From: Peptostreptococcus sp. MV1
GTDB lineage: Bacteria > Bacillota > Clostridia > Peptostreptococcales > Peptostreptococcaceae
Length of the DNA stretch: 64,000 nucleotides
Direction: 5' to 3'
Assembly: GCF_000758885.1 (NCBI RefSeq)
Contig: NZ_JRNB01000065.1
Span: 1 to 64,000 of the forward strand
Both the position numbers and the translations under genes were made by a program. Of the stretch, positions 27,584-36,435 are shown piece by piece. The notes under the pieces are model-generated. The model saw only the letters and a list, made by a program, of their open reading frames with translations. It searched no databases and was not told the origin of the DNA. How positions within the stretch are numbered: position 1 is the first letter of the stretch; each line of letters begins with the position of its first letter.

Positions 27584-29164
27584 ATGAAGTTTAGAAACCA
27601 CCCTATAATTATGCTAAAGCCTCTACTAGCTGTAATTGGTTTTATCATTTGGTTTATAATACTTGCCTTGGAGGACATAGTAAAGGGTAAGATTAGCCTC
27701 AATAAAATATGGACTAGTATGTCAAGACTCTTAACTAGGGATAAGCTGGCCTATTTTCAAAAAGATAGGACCTTTTCTATCATTTTTATTGCAGTGCTTG
27801 CTATGGTCATCCTGTCATTAATTAGGGCCTTTTTAAAGTGGAAGAACTCCTATATAAATCTTGGTGAAAATTCCTTATTTTATAGGAGACAGGGTCTCTT
27901 TATCAAGGTCCACAAGGAAGTCAACTTCGCCAATATAGCTAATATCAATATTAGTTCTGGAATTTTATATAATATACTGGGTATGAGCATTTTGACTATA
28001 GATATAGACTCTTCTGCAACCGCCAATGAGTTTGACTACAAGATGTATCTTTCCAAGAAAAATGCAGTTTTAGTACGTGACTGGGTCCTAGATCCTAACA
28101 AGAGGTTTGTGGAATTGGAAGCAGAAGGGAAGAAGTGTGAGACTAAGATTGATAATTTTCAGAAAGAGAGTTCAGAAAATAGTATTAGTATAAAAGAAAG
28201 TATAGAAAATAGCACTGGTATAGAAGAAAGCCTAGAAAATAGTAGTGATATAGGTGATAAAAAAATCTCCCCAACCAGCTATAGGTTTACGGCCAAAGAT
28301 TCTATAGGTCACTTTTTCCTAGACATAAGCACTTTTAATATAGCCCTAATATTAGGAGCAATAGGAGCCCTTGTAAATGGACATTTCACCCTGTTTACCC
28401 TAGTCAATCTAGGTCTTATTAAATCCTTTTTTAATAGGATTGACGGACTCTATCACCTGACAGTCAAGAGGTATCCAGATCACCTACATATAGAGTACGG
28501 TCTTTTCAACCTCAAAGACTTCACCATTCCTATAGAAAATATATCATCTGTAGGCTGCCACAAGTCAATCTTTGCAAGGATATTTTGCTACAAGTGCCTG
28601 ACTCTGGATGCTATAGGCTATGGCAATGAGGACAATGAAAACAGGCTCTTATCCCTATATATGAAGGACCATGCTATCAGGTCTTTTATGGACCAAGTCA
28701 TACCTGAATTTTCACTGGATGAGGAAGCTAGTGAAGATGACTTCATATCTAGGCCTAGACATTTAGTCAAGTACTACGCCCCCCTATACACAGGTATTTT
28801 TATGACAATATTTATCTTGATAGCTATACCTCTAGGTAGATACTGGATAGGGCTGTTAGGACTTCCTCTTGCCATATTGGCTAGCCTTTATAAGATAGTG
28901 GGGCGTAAGATAAGGCTTACAGACAAGGAACTCACAATAAAAAAAGGCTTATTTTCATCACAGACCCTTGTTATACCTCTTGCTCATATAGATATGATAA
29001 GCATAGATAAAAATCCAATCTACAAAAAACTAGGTGTAGAATCACTTACAATATATAAGCGGGACCCAAAAACGGGTAAAACAACAGAAGATACTGGACC
29101 ATATCCTCTTGGCATATTCGACCAACTGGTCGGCTACTATAGCAGGGGTGAAATAAAAAATTAA
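27584..29164 (+). CDS. YdbT-like protein with repeated bacterial PH domains
   Basis: 526 aa membrane protein with bPH2 copies separated by hydrophobic helix pairs (KPLLAVIGFIIWFIILAL; FNIALILGAIGALV; YAPLYTGIFMTIFILIAI). PH-like signatures are KVHKEVNFANIANINISSGILYNILGMSILTI..., TIPIENISSVGCHKSIFARIFCY and TLVIPLAHIDMISIDKNPIYKKLGVESL. Between the first and second domains (about 193-225) is an acidic linker made of near-repeats, ESIENSTGIEESLENSSDI. It forms a pair with YdbS. The gene ends in a strong terminator. Confidence 0.82.
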   Translation: MKFRNHPIIMLKPLLAVIGFIIWFIILALEDIVKGKISLNKIWTSMSRLLTRDKLAYFQKDRTFSIIFIAVLAMVILSLIRAFLKWKNSYINLGENSLFYRRQGLFIKVHKEVNFANIANINISSGILYNILGMSILTIDIDSSATANEFDYKMYLSKKNAVLVRDWVLDPNKRFVELEAEGKKCETKIDNFQKESSENSISIKESIENSTGIEESLENSSDIGDKKISPTSYRFTAKDSIGHFFLDISTFNIALILGAIGALVNGHFTLFTLVNLGLIKSFFNRIDGLYHLTVKRYPDHLHIEYGLFNLKDFTIPIENISSVGCHKSIFARIFCYKCLTLDAIGYGNEDNENRLLSLYMKDHAIRSFMDQVIPEFSLDEEASEDDFISRPRHLVKYYAPLYTGIFMTIFILIAIPLGRYWIGLLGLPLAILASLYKIVGRKIRLTDKELTIKKGLFSSQTLVIPLAHIDMISIDKNPIYKKLGVESLTIYKRDPKTGKTTEDTGPYPLGIFDQLVGYYSRGEIKN

Positions 29165-29171
29165 TAAATAC

Positions 29172-29215
29172 AAAAAGATAGTGCCAAGGTCATTCCTCTA
29201 GCACTATCTTTTCTA
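29172..29215. terminator. Bidirectional terminator between ydbT and the feo operon
   Basis: AAAAGATAGTGC pairs with GCACTATCTTTT; T-rich sequence exists on both sides, so it can stop ydbT (+) and the feo operon (-). Confidence 0.85.
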
Positions 29216-29257
29216 TTTGTCAAACCTAGACTCATACAAAGTCCATTTCGCTACTAT

Positions 29258-29425
29258 TTAGTTTTTATTGGACTTAGAATCACAAGAGCTACAAGCACAT
29301 CCACAATCACTTTCATGACCACAGTTACAAGCTCCCTTTTTCTTTATTCTCTTGATAGCAAAACCTACTGCTACCGCTATTACTGCCAATACTACTAGTG
29401 TTGACACCATTGAAGTATTTTTCAT
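29258..29425 (-). CDS. FeoB-associated Cys-rich membrane protein
   Basis: 55 aa from the ATG at 29425, with AAAGGAAG at 29434-29441. One membrane helix (STLVVLAVIAVAVGFAI), a basic KRIKKKG stretch, then a cysteine cluster ACNCGHESDCGCACSSC. This is the small protein family regularly encoded after feoB in Firmicutes and thought to assist ferrous iron transfer. It is the last gene of the feo operon, 29 bases after feoB. Confidence 0.85.
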   Translation of the reverse strand: MKNTSMVSTLVVLAVIAVAVGFAIKRIKKKGACNCGHESDCGCACSSCDSKSNKN

Positions 29426-29454
29426 GTCCACACTTCCTTTCAAAAAATACACTA

Positions 29455-31605
29455 CTAGTTATTTTCTGATACAGCCCTCTTGGCCTCAACCTTATCAAAC
29501 TTAGGTTTTCTAAACATAGCATAGATCATAGCAACTAAAACTACAACTGCTACACCTGTCCATATTGTTGGAGCTGCACCCATTACTAGTACATTACCAA
29601 ACTGGTATACCATTAGGGCGATTGCATATGCAAAGCATAACTGGTAGGCTATAGCGAACCAAGTCCACTTAGCACTATTCATTTCTTCCCTAAGAGCACC
29701 GACTGCTGCGAAACAAGGTACGCATAACTGGTTGAATAACATAAAGCTTAGGGCAGATACACTTGTAAATATAGTAGCTGCATAGCCTATTACTCCTGCG
29801 TCATCAGCGCCAACTTCACCTAGACCTGCAACAACACCCAATGTACCTACTACTACTTCCTTGGCTACTAGACCTGTAGCTGTAGCAACTGTCGCTGCCC
29901 AGTTACCAAAGCCTAGAGGGCTAAAGATTGGAGCAAAAGTCCTACCTATAGCTTCAAGAATTGAATGACTGTCCTCAGAGAATTCAACAAATTCAAAGCT
30001 AGTAGATATATTCTCTAAGAACCAGATTACTACTGTCGCAACCAGGATTATAGTACCGGCCTTTACTATGAAGGCCTTAACCCTATCCCATACTGTTCTT
30101 AGTACATTTGTAACTAGAGGCCTATGGTATTCCGGTAACTCCATTACAAATGGGGCTGGATCTCCTGCAAACTGCTTAGTCTTCTTTAACATTAAACCTG
30201 AAATTATTACGGCCATTATACCTGAGAAGTAGCAAACTGGGGCAAACCACCAGCCCTTGCTACCTGCAAATATTGAAGCTGCAAATAGGGCTATTATCTC
30301 TGTCTTGGCACCACATGGCATAAAAGAAGCAACCATGATAGTCATCCTTCTATCATTGTCATTTTCTATAGTCCTAGTAGCCATGATACCTGGAACTGAA
30401 CAACCTGTACCTATAAGGATAGGTATAAATGACTTACCTGATAGACCAAACTTACGGAAAATCCTGTCAAGTATAAAGGCAATTCTTGACATATAGCCTA
30501 TATCTTCAAGGATTGCCATAAATAGATATAGTGTTGCTATGATTGGTAGGAAGCCAAGAACGGCACCAACACCACCTATGATACCATCAACAACCAAGCT
30601 GTTTACCCAAGGAGCAACTCCGGCACCCTCTAGCATGCTTCCTACATTACCACCTATTATTTCTCCAAAGAATACATCATTTACCCAGTCAGTAACTGGA
30701 CCACCGACAACTGTAACTGCAACATAATATATAAGGAACATCAGACCTGCAAATATCGGTAGAGCTAAAACTCTATTTGTGACATACTTGTCTATCTTGT
30801 CGCTGGCAGTCAATCCTATTCTTCCCTTAACTACTGTCTTGTCTACAACATCTGTTATATATGTATAACGTGCATCCGTGATGATACCCTCACCGTCATC
30901 ATCAAAGTCAGCTTCGGCCTTTGCTATAATTTCATCTATATTGCTTCTCTCAACAGAAGATAATTCCAATTTTTCTGTAGCCTTCTTGTCCTTTTCAAAC
31001 AACTTAACTGCATACCATCTCTTGTATTCAGAATTTAATAGACATGCTGCACTTGCCTCTATATCTGATAATACCTTTTCAAGCTTTTCATCAAAAGTCT
31101 TAACTACTTCGTGCTTTCTTCCAGCTACCTGCTTGGCAACCTCGATTACCTTGTCTATATTCTTACCTCTAAGGGCAGATATTTCAACTACTGGATAGCC
31201 AAATTCCTGACTTAGCTTATCAGTGTTAATTTTATCTCCATTTTTTTCAACTACATCCATCATGTTTAAGACTATTACCATTGGTATACCTATTTCTGAT
31301 AGCTGTGTTGTCAAATAAAGGTTTCTTTCTATATTAGATGCATCTACAACATCGACGATTACGTCTGGCTTTTCATTTATCAAATACTCTCTACTTACTA
31401 CTTCTTCCAAAGTGTATGGTGACAAAGAATATATACCTGGCAAGTCAGTTATCTTCACTTCCTTGTCCTTCTTATATGCACCACCCTTTTTTTCAACTGT
31501 TACACCTGGCCAGTTACCAACATACTGGTTAGAACCTGTCAAGGCATTGAACAAAGTTGATTTACCACAATTGGGATTTCCCGCTAAGGCAATTGTTATA
31601 CTCAT
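29455..31605 (-). CDS. feoB: Ferrous iron transporter FeoB
   Basis: 716 aa. N-terminal GTPase: G1 GNPNCGKSTLFNALTG (8-23), G2 region PGVTVEKK, G3 DLPG, G4 NMMD, followed by the helical GDI domain (about 170-260). The membrane part has two Gate motifs (PILIGTGCSVPGIMATRTI near 395 and FNQLCVPCFAAVGALREE near 625), each with the expected cysteine. Length is normal for a single-chain FeoB. It imports Fe2+, which this cell needs in quantity for its many iron-sulfur enzymes. Two feoA genes precede it and a Cys-rich partner gene follows. Confidence 0.97.
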   Translation of the reverse strand: MSITIALAGNPNCGKSTLFNALTGSNQYVGNWPGVTVEKKGGAYKKDKEVKITDLPGIYSLSPYTLEEVVSREYLINEKPDVIVDVVDASNIERNLYLTTQLSEIGIPMVIVLNMMDVVEKNGDKINTDKLSQEFGYPVVEISALRGKNIDKVIEVAKQVAGRKHEVVKTFDEKLEKVLSDIEASAACLLNSEYKRWYAVKLFEKDKKATEKLELSSVERSNIDEIIAKAEADFDDDGEGIITDARYTYITDVVDKTVVKGRIGLTASDKIDKYVTNRVLALPIFAGLMFLIYYVAVTVVGGPVTDWVNDVFFGEIIGGNVGSMLEGAGVAPWVNSLVVDGIIGGVGAVLGFLPIIATLYLFMAILEDIGYMSRIAFILDRIFRKFGLSGKSFIPILIGTGCSVPGIMATRTIENDNDRRMTIMVASFMPCGAKTEIIALFAASIFAGSKGWWFAPVCYFSGIMAVIISGLMLKKTKQFAGDPAPFVMELPEYHRPLVTNVLRTVWDRVKAFIVKAGTIILVATVVIWFLENISTSFEFVEFSEDSHSILEAIGRTFAPIFSPLGFGNWAATVATATGLVAKEVVVGTLGVVAGLGEVGADDAGVIGYAATIFTSVSALSFMLFNQLCVPCFAAVGALREEMNSAKWTWFAIAYQLCFAYAIALMVYQFGNVLVMGAAPTIWTGVAVVVLVAMIYAMFRKPKFDKVEAKRAVSENN

Positions 31606-31633
31606 TTTATTCCCCTTTCCATTTTTTAAAATA

Positions 31634-31867
31634 CTATACGTTTATTTCTTCAATTTCGACACACTCTGCATCTTCTTTTCTAAGTGATAGTTCATAGCCC
31701 CTTACCCTAATCTGAACTGGATCACCAAGTGGTGCTACCTTCCTGACATAAATTTCAGCATTCTTAGATAGTCCCATATCCATAATCCTTCTCTTTAAAG
31801 GACCAACGCCATGTATTTTCTTGATTACATAGCTCTTGCCTACCACGGCCTCTCTTAGTGTTGTCAT
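31634..31867 (-). CDS. feoA: FeoA family protein
   Basis: 77 aa SH3-like protein: KSYVIKKIHGVGPLKRRIMDMGLSKNAEIYVRKVAPLGDPVQIRVRGYELSLRKEDA, the complete FeoA pattern (RRIMDMGL, GDPVQIRVRGYELSLR). It probably regulates FeoB by binding its membrane or G-domain face. It ends 28 bases before feoB; an AGGAGG lies upstream of the ATG. Confidence 0.93.
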   Translation of the reverse strand: MTTLREAVVGKSYVIKKIHGVGPLKRRIMDMGLSKNAEIYVRKVAPLGDPVQIRVRGYELSLRKEDAECVEIEEINV

Positions 31868-31918
31868 AATACTCCTCCTACCTTATAATAATAATTTGTT
31901 TTTACTTTTGATATCGAT

Positions 31919-31939
31919 AGTATATATCATCAATATAGC
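31919..31939. promoter_or_regulatory. Possible operator between the two feoA genes
   Basis: TGATAT...ATATCA with nine bases between the arms lies 50-70 bases before the second feoA gene. It could bind a Fur- or DtxR-type iron regulator. The match to any known consensus is loose. Confidence 0.3.
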
Positions 31940-31994
31940 GTAAAAACGAACAATAGGGTATAAGCATATCGCTCATTATACTTTTAACTACATT

Positions 31995-32213
31995 TTATAC
32001 AGGTATCACCATAATCTTCCTAGCCAAATCAGGTCCAATACCTACCCTACTGTCTTTAATGTTTATTATAATATTGCCGGCATTTTCAGCCACAACTGTC
32101 ACGTTGGCATCAACAACAAATCCCATATTAGCTAGCTGCTTTTTCTGGTCGCCGTCAATCTTAATTTTGACAATTTTCATTGGTACGCCAATCGGCGCTA
32201 TAGATAAATTCAT
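31995..32213 (-). CDS. feoA: FeoA family protein (first of two copies)
   Basis: 72 aa, shorter and more divergent than the downstream copy: MNLSIAPIGVPMKIVKIKI, KKQLANMGFVVDANVTVVAE, IINIKDSRVGIGPDLARKIMV. The GxxM/GxxxLA pattern of FeoA is kept. Two-FeoA operons are common in clostridia. It is the promoter-proximal gene of the operon, with 127 bases of gap to the second copy. Confidence 0.88.
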   Translation of the reverse strand: MNLSIAPIGVPMKIVKIKIDGDQKKQLANMGFVVDANVTVVAENAGNIIINIKDSRVGIGPDLARKIMVIPV

Positions 32214-32257
32214 AGTAATTCCTTCTCCCCTAACTGTGATTAAAAGTATTGTATTGC

Positions 32258-32277
32258 TTGTAAAAATGTTTACACAA
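32258..32277. promoter_or_regulatory. Imperfect dyad downstream of the feo promoter
   Basis: Matching arms TTGT/ACAA and inner AAA/TTT are arranged symmetrically just after the feo -10 element on the minus strand, a position suited to a repressor. The regulator is not identifiable. Confidence 0.3.
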
Positions 32278-32298
32278 ACCTATTTATTCCTACAATTT

Positions 32299-32327
32299 AG
32301 TATAAAACATTCACCAGGATATGTCAA
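32299..32327 (-). promoter_or_regulatory. Sigma-A promoter of the feo operon
   Basis: On the minus strand TTGACA (32322-32327), a 17-base spacer and TATACT (32299-32304): nearly consensus. The leader to feoA is about 80 bases. Confidence 0.85.
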
Positions 32328-32640
32328 TATGATATGATACTTTTTATCGCTTGATGAAGCGATTCATACTAAAGCCTTAACCGCTATTATTAGCAACCTT
32401 ATTTATGATTTTCAAATAAAATTTCAGTTAAAATCCCCTTAAATTTATAATATAAATAACCTTTATAGTTGGTGTACTTAAAAGTAAAAATACTTATCAT
32501 ATTAATATAATTCTCTACAAAGCTTTAAGTGCCTTATTTAGACAAGTTTCATTTAATTTGCAAAGCATATTTATTTAATATATAATCTAGTAAATAGCTA
32601 ATATATCATATTATATTTTAATCTACTTTTAAAACCAGTA
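32328..32640. other. Intergenic region upstream of the lipoprotein gene
   Basis: AT-rich, with one short perfect hairpin (ATCGCTT-gatg-AAGCGAT at about 32346-32363). No gene seen. It must contain the promoter of the downstream lipoprotein gene, which I could not single out. Confidence 0.4.
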
Positions 32641-32669
32641 TTTATATTTTATGGTTAGGAGGAAATCTT

Positions 32670-33401
32670 ATGAAGAAGTATTCTTTTATCAAAAAATTTT
32701 CGTTTTTCTCGTTTTTATTTCTTTTATGTGTGGGGCTTGTAGGCTGTGGTAAGACACCAACAAAGTTCGACGGCAAATGGAATGCTATCTATTGCCAAAG
32801 TATGAGCGTGGACATACCAGTTGAAAAAGCCTTCGCTGGAGGCATGAGCTTTGAAATCGACGGTTCGGAAAAGGCAGTGATGAAGGTTGGCGAGAAGAGC
32901 GGCAATGTTACATGGGAAGAAAAAGACGGAAAGTTTATCCTTGATATTGATGGAGAAAAGGCTACAGGTATACCGGGCAAAGATTTTATAAAATTCGAAA
33001 AAATACTAGGCCAGCCATTAACAGTCATATTTGCCAAGGAAGGTAGCCAGGCAGACAACTATGTCAACTATATGCCTGAAGAAGAAAAGAACTTACTTGG
33101 TAAGTGGGTATCTGAAAGTGTAACAGATATTATAGGAAATCCTACTAATAAAATTTCTAACCCTAAGGGAGCCCTTGAGCTAGAAATCAGTGTTGATAAG
33201 ACCGGAAAGAAGATTGCCAATATTAAGTACAATGGCAAGGAATACAAGAATATCGACTGGACATATGGAATTAAGATGGTTAATATAGATATTGACAAGG
33301 ACAAGCTGTCAATAATGGCAAGTCCTGATAAGGATAAGCTAAAGATTTCCTTGAATGACAATGGGGAATACTTCAATTTCACAAGTAGCCTATCAAAGTA
33401 A
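32670..33401 (+). CDS. Lipoprotein with two tandem lipocalin-like modules
   Basis: 243 aa. Type II signal peptide: KKYSFIKKFSFFSFLFLLCVG then lipobox LVGC, so Cys26 would be lipidated and the protein anchored outside the membrane. The mature part looks like two copies of a beta-rich module, each opening with GKW (FDGKWNAIY near 33 and LLGKWVSES near 137) and ending in alternating polar/hydrophobic strands; they resemble DUF-type lipocalin-like domains. No enzyme motif was seen. Start ATG with TTAGGAGGAAA upstream. Monocistronic. Function unknown. Confidence 0.75.
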   Translation: MKKYSFIKKFSFFSFLFLLCVGLVGCGKTPTKFDGKWNAIYCQSMSVDIPVEKAFAGGMSFEIDGSEKAVMKVGEKSGNVTWEEKDGKFILDIDGEKATGIPGKDFIKFEKILGQPLTVIFAKEGSQADNYVNYMPEEEKNLLGKWVSESVTDIIGNPTNKISNPKGALELEISVDKTGKKIANIKYNGKEYKNIDWTYGIKMVNIDIDKDKLSIMASPDKDKLKISLNDNGEYFNFTSSLSK

Positions 33402-33414
33402 TTCTATAAAAGTC

Positions 33415-33470
33415 AAGCAGCATCTCTGATGAATTTTTCTCTCCTAGATGCTGCTTACTTTTTATAGTCT
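33415..33470 (+). terminator. Terminator after the lipoprotein gene
   Basis: AAGCAGCATCT pairs with AGATGCTGCTT, followed by ACTTTTTAT. Confidence 0.85.
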
Positions 33471-33525
33471 ATATACTCTAAATTACAGTTTTATCATTTT
33501 CTGGACTTTGACAATACCCAAGAGC

Positions 33526-34182
33526 TTACTGAACTAGGGTATCTATAATTTCCTTTTGTATATTTATTATATTGTCCTTGCTTAAAAATACCTGTAATTT
33601 CAAATTATCACTGACTACACTGGCCTTCCTTATATTGATATTAGGAACGTTCAACTTTATATAAATTCTATTATCTATAATCTTCATATTGCCGTAGCCA
33701 CTTTCCTTGAGCTTTAACATGACTCTAGATATCATTTTTTTTGACATCTTAATCTTGCCTAGTTTTGCAGATTCTACGGTAAAAACCAAGTCATTACCAG
33801 CATTTGTTAGGCTAGACTCTAGATCAACCTGACTCTCCCATATCCAAATTTTCAGAGGATAACTAACCAGTATTCTGTCATCTTTCAATCTGTAAGATGC
33901 CTCTTGCAATTCTGCATTCCCATTATGAGACATACCATATTTCAACAGTTTCTTAAAATTATAATTGTCAATTTTTATTTCAGAAACTAACTTGCCCTTA
34001 TCTATACTAGCATTTCTAAAAACCTTCTTGTTATAGGAGTCTATATCAACGTTATCGGATACATTCCACAACCTTTCATCATTCTTCAATCTGTCACTTG
34101 GTTTTAAAAAATAAGTCAATACTCCCATTATTATAGCTATCAATACTAGCAAACCAATTAAAATCTTTATTATCTTTTTCAT
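33526..34182 (-). CDS. YpmS-like (DUF2140) membrane-anchored protein
   Basis: 218 aa with an N-terminal signal-anchor (KKIIKILIGLLVLIAIIMGVLTYFL) and an extracellular beta-rich part. The layout (short cytosolic Lys-rich start, one helix, then a domain containing YRLKDDRILVSYPLKIW and the AKLGKIKMSK segment) resembles the YpmS family of Gram-positives, which has no proven activity. It is transcribed alone, convergent with the lipoprotein gene. The family call is by pattern only. Confidence 0.6.
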   Translation of the reverse strand: MKKIIKILIGLLVLIAIIMGVLTYFLKPSDRLKNDERLWNVSDNVDIDSYNKKVFRNASIDKGKLVSEIKIDNYNFKKLLKYGMSHNGNAELQEASYRLKDDRILVSYPLKIWIWESQVDLESSLTNAGNDLVFTVESAKLGKIKMSKKMISRVMLKLKESGYGNMKIIDNRIYIKLNVPNINIRKASVVSDNLKLQVFLSKDNIINIQKEIIDTLVQ

Positions 34183-34241
34183 GCCTTCCCCTCCATGCTC
34201 CTATTATACCACAGTAATTATAGCAAATGAGACATATATAT

Positions 34242-34276
34242 AAAAAAAGAAGTCACCAGTAAAACTAGTGACTTCC
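34242..34276 (-). terminator. Terminator after glutamate dehydrogenase
   Basis: On the minus strand GAAGTCACTAG...CTGGTGACTTC followed by TTTTTTTATA. Confidence 0.9.
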
Positions 34277-34372
34277 AAATATTCAATTGTAATTCTTATA
34301 TTGTTTAATGGCTCTATTTAATAGCCCTTTTATGTATTTTGAAATTTATAAGATACTAATCTTTTTTATATT

Positions 34373-35626
34373 TTAGTACCAACCTCTAAGCTTCATAGCA
34401 GTAGCAACTCTCTTTACAGAATGCATGTAAGCAGATTCTCTCATAGTTACTCCGTATTCTTCCTTTATAGCCCATAGAGCTTCGAAAGCCTTAACCATAG
34501 CTTCGTCTTCCTTCTGTTCTACTTCAGCTTCTGACCAGTAGTATCCGTATAGGTTCTGTACCCATTCGAAGTAAGAAACTGTAACACCACCAGCATTAGT
34601 TAGGATGTCTGGAGTAAGAATGATACCCTTCTTAGCAAGAACTTCGTCACCTTCTGGAGTTGTAGGACCGTTAGCAGCTTCACAAACTAGCTTAGCCTGG
34701 ATCTTTTCAGCAACTTCTGCAGTTATAGCATTTTCAAGAGCAGCTGGAACAACAACGTCTACCTGAGATGCCCAGAATTCGTCCATAGATATCATCTTAG
34801 CACCTGGGAAATCAACTAGGTTACCCTTTTCAGCTCTGTAATCCCACATAGCCTGGAAATCTAGTCCGTCTTCTTTGTATATAGCGTATGGTCCAACTTC
34901 CTTAGCCCATTCAGCAAGAGCAACAACTGTTCCGCCTAGCTTCTGGATGTTCTTAACAGTGAAGGCACCAACGTTACCAAATCCCTGTACAGCAACCTTA
35001 GCCTGCTTTAGGTCTATACCCATCTTCTTAGCAGCTTCTCTAACTGTAACAGCAACACCGTATCCAGTAGCTTCATTTCTACCTAGAGATCCACCGAATT
35101 CAACTGGCTTACCAGTTAATACACCTATAGAAGAAACTCCTACTAATTTATTATATTCGTCTACCATCCAAGACATTATCTTACCATTTGTATTTACGTC
35201 TGGAGCTGGAACGTCAACTTTTTCACCGATTAACTTGTAGATACCATCGATGTATCCTCTAGAAAGTCTTTCTAATTCACCTTCAGATAGTTCAGATGGA
35301 TCAACTATGATACCACCCTTACCACCACCGTAAGGAATACCAGTTACTGAGCACTTGAATGTCATCCATATAGAAAGTGCCTTAACTTCTTCTATAGATA
35401 CGTTTGGATGGAATCTGATACCACCCTTAGTTGGTCCTACTGCATCGTTATGCTGAGATCTATATCCCTTGAAAACCTTTATAGAACCATCATCCATCTT
35501 AACTGGGATGTTAACTTCGATAACTCTTCTTGGTTCCTTTAATAGTTCATAAACCTGTGGTTCCATTCCTAACTTGTCACAAGCGTTCTTAACCTGAGCC
35601 TGTGCCATTTCAAATACATTTGCCAT
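34373..35626 (-). CDS. gluD: Glutamate dehydrogenase (catabolic, NAD-type)
   Basis: 417 aa hexameric-type enzyme (GLFV family) oxidising glutamate to 2-oxoglutarate and ammonia, which keeps transamination going during amino-acid fermentation. The N-terminal domain has GYRSQHNDAVGPTKGGIRFHP and the active-site lysine in IPYGGGKGGIIVDP (about 110-123). The Rossmann domain has VAVQGFGNVGAFTVK, and CEAANGPTTPEGDEVL precedes the C-terminal helix. The length and this loop match the NAD-specific enzymes of peptostreptococci and Clostridioides; the cofactor is inferred. AGGAGG precedes the ATG. The neighbouring ferredoxin and Rex genes are separate transcripts. Confidence 0.95.
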   Translation of the reverse strand: MANVFEMAQAQVKNACDKLGMEPQVYELLKEPRRVIEVNIPVKMDDGSIKVFKGYRSQHNDAVGPTKGGIRFHPNVSIEEVKALSIWMTFKCSVTGIPYGGGKGGIIVDPSELSEGELERLSRGYIDGIYKLIGEKVDVPAPDVNTNGKIMSWMVDEYNKLVGVSSIGVLTGKPVEFGGSLGRNEATGYGVAVTVREAAKKMGIDLKQAKVAVQGFGNVGAFTVKNIQKLGGTVVALAEWAKEVGPYAIYKEDGLDFQAMWDYRAEKGNLVDFPGAKMISMDEFWASQVDVVVPAALENAITAEVAEKIQAKLVCEAANGPTTPEGDEVLAKKGIILTPDILTNAGGVTVSYFEWVQNLYGYYWSEAEVEQKEDEAMVKAFEALWAIKEEYGVTMRESAYMHSVKRVATAMKLRGWY

Positions 35627-35754
35627 TTGTAAGCCTCCTTAAATTTAAGATACTCTAAATTTTATTATTTTTTCGCAGAAAAACGCAATTTAAGCACGAA
35701 AAATGATTTAAAAATCACTTTCCTCTCCTGAAGAAACATTTTCCTGACCCTAAT

Positions 35755-35766
35755 AGAATTATAACA
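35755..35766 (-). promoter_or_regulatory. Extended -10 promoter of glutamate dehydrogenase
   Basis: TGTTATAAT on the minus strand, with TATAAT complementary to 35758-35763. The -35 is weak. The leader is about 125 bases. Confidence 0.6.
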
Positions 35767-35801
35767 CATGTAGGTGGAATAGTGTATAATAATTTAAATT
35801 T

Positions 35802-35835
35802 TAACAATATTTTTTATTTCAGAAAAATATTGTTA
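35802..35835. repeat. 13-base inverted repeat upstream of the gdh promoter
   Basis: Perfect arms TAACAATATTTTT (35802-35814) and AAAAATATTGTTA (35823-35835) around an eight-base spacer. It lies about 40 bases upstream of the gdh -10 and just past the ferredoxin terminator. It could be an operator or a second terminator. Confidence 0.6.
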
Positions 35836-35841
35836 CATAGC

Positions 35842-35868
35842 AAAAAACTCAGTGTAAACACTGAGTTT
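35842..35868 (-). terminator. Terminator after the ferredoxin gene
   Basis: AACTCAGTGT-tt-ACACTGAGTT followed by TTTTGC on the minus strand. Confidence 0.85.
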
Positions 35869-35891
35869 GAAATCTTAATTATCTCTCGCTA

Positions 35892-36059
35892 TTATTCTGG
35901 CTGAGGAGCATCAACTGGACAAACACCAGCACATGATCCACAATCGATACAAGCTGAAGCATCTATAGAATAGATATCTCCATCAGATATACAAGATACT
36001 GGACATTCAGCTGCACAAGCACCACAAGCTATACAAGAATCTTTAATTACGTATGCCAT
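35892..36059 (-). CDS. 2[4Fe-4S] ferredoxin, clostridial type
   Basis: 55 aa small electron carrier. Two cluster motifs, CIACGACAAECP (residues 9-20) and CIDCGSCAGVCP (37-48), plus an AYVIKDS start, are those of clostridial ferredoxins. AGGAGG lies before the ATG at 36059. It probably carries electrons from oxidative reactions and the Etf/acyl-CoA dehydrogenase complex to hydrogenase and to the dehydratase activator; those partners are inference. The gene has its own terminator, so it is monocistronic and probably highly expressed. Confidence 0.95.
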   Translation of the reverse strand: MAYVIKDSCIACGACAAECPVSCISDGDIYSIDASACIDCGSCAGVCPVDAPQPE

Positions 36060-36351
36060 TTTTATTTCCTCCTAATTAATTATATTTTATCGATAAATTT
36101 ATTATAACAAACTCCTAGTATTTTTGCAATTGATTTTTTCAAAAAAATAAAACTTTTTTTATAACCTTATTTGTCATTAGTATAATAATATTTTTAATTT
36201 TATAGTTTTATGATTATATCAAAACTTCATCTTAATTGAGAATTATACATCTTCAATTATATACTTTCACTATCAATTATAATTAAGTTTCATATCCTGT
36301 TTATCTTTTAGTCATATTTATACTATAACTGAAAAATTTACAGGTGGATAC
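36060..36351. other. AT-rich region upstream of ferredoxin
   Basis: About 290 bases, nearly all A and T, with the ferredoxin promoter somewhere inside. No gene, hairpin or clear Rex-type site (TTGTTAA...TTAACAA) was found. Confidence 0.4.
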
Positions 36352-36394
36352 AAAAAAGATATAGGACCAAAGCATAAAGCAATATCCTATATCT
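36352..36394 (-). terminator. Terminator after rex
   Basis: AGATATAGGA pairs with TCCTATATCT, followed by TTTTTTG on the minus strand. Confidence 0.85.
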
Positions 36395-36435
36395 CAATAA
36401 TCTATGACTAACTAGGGGTAAAATTTAATCAAATT

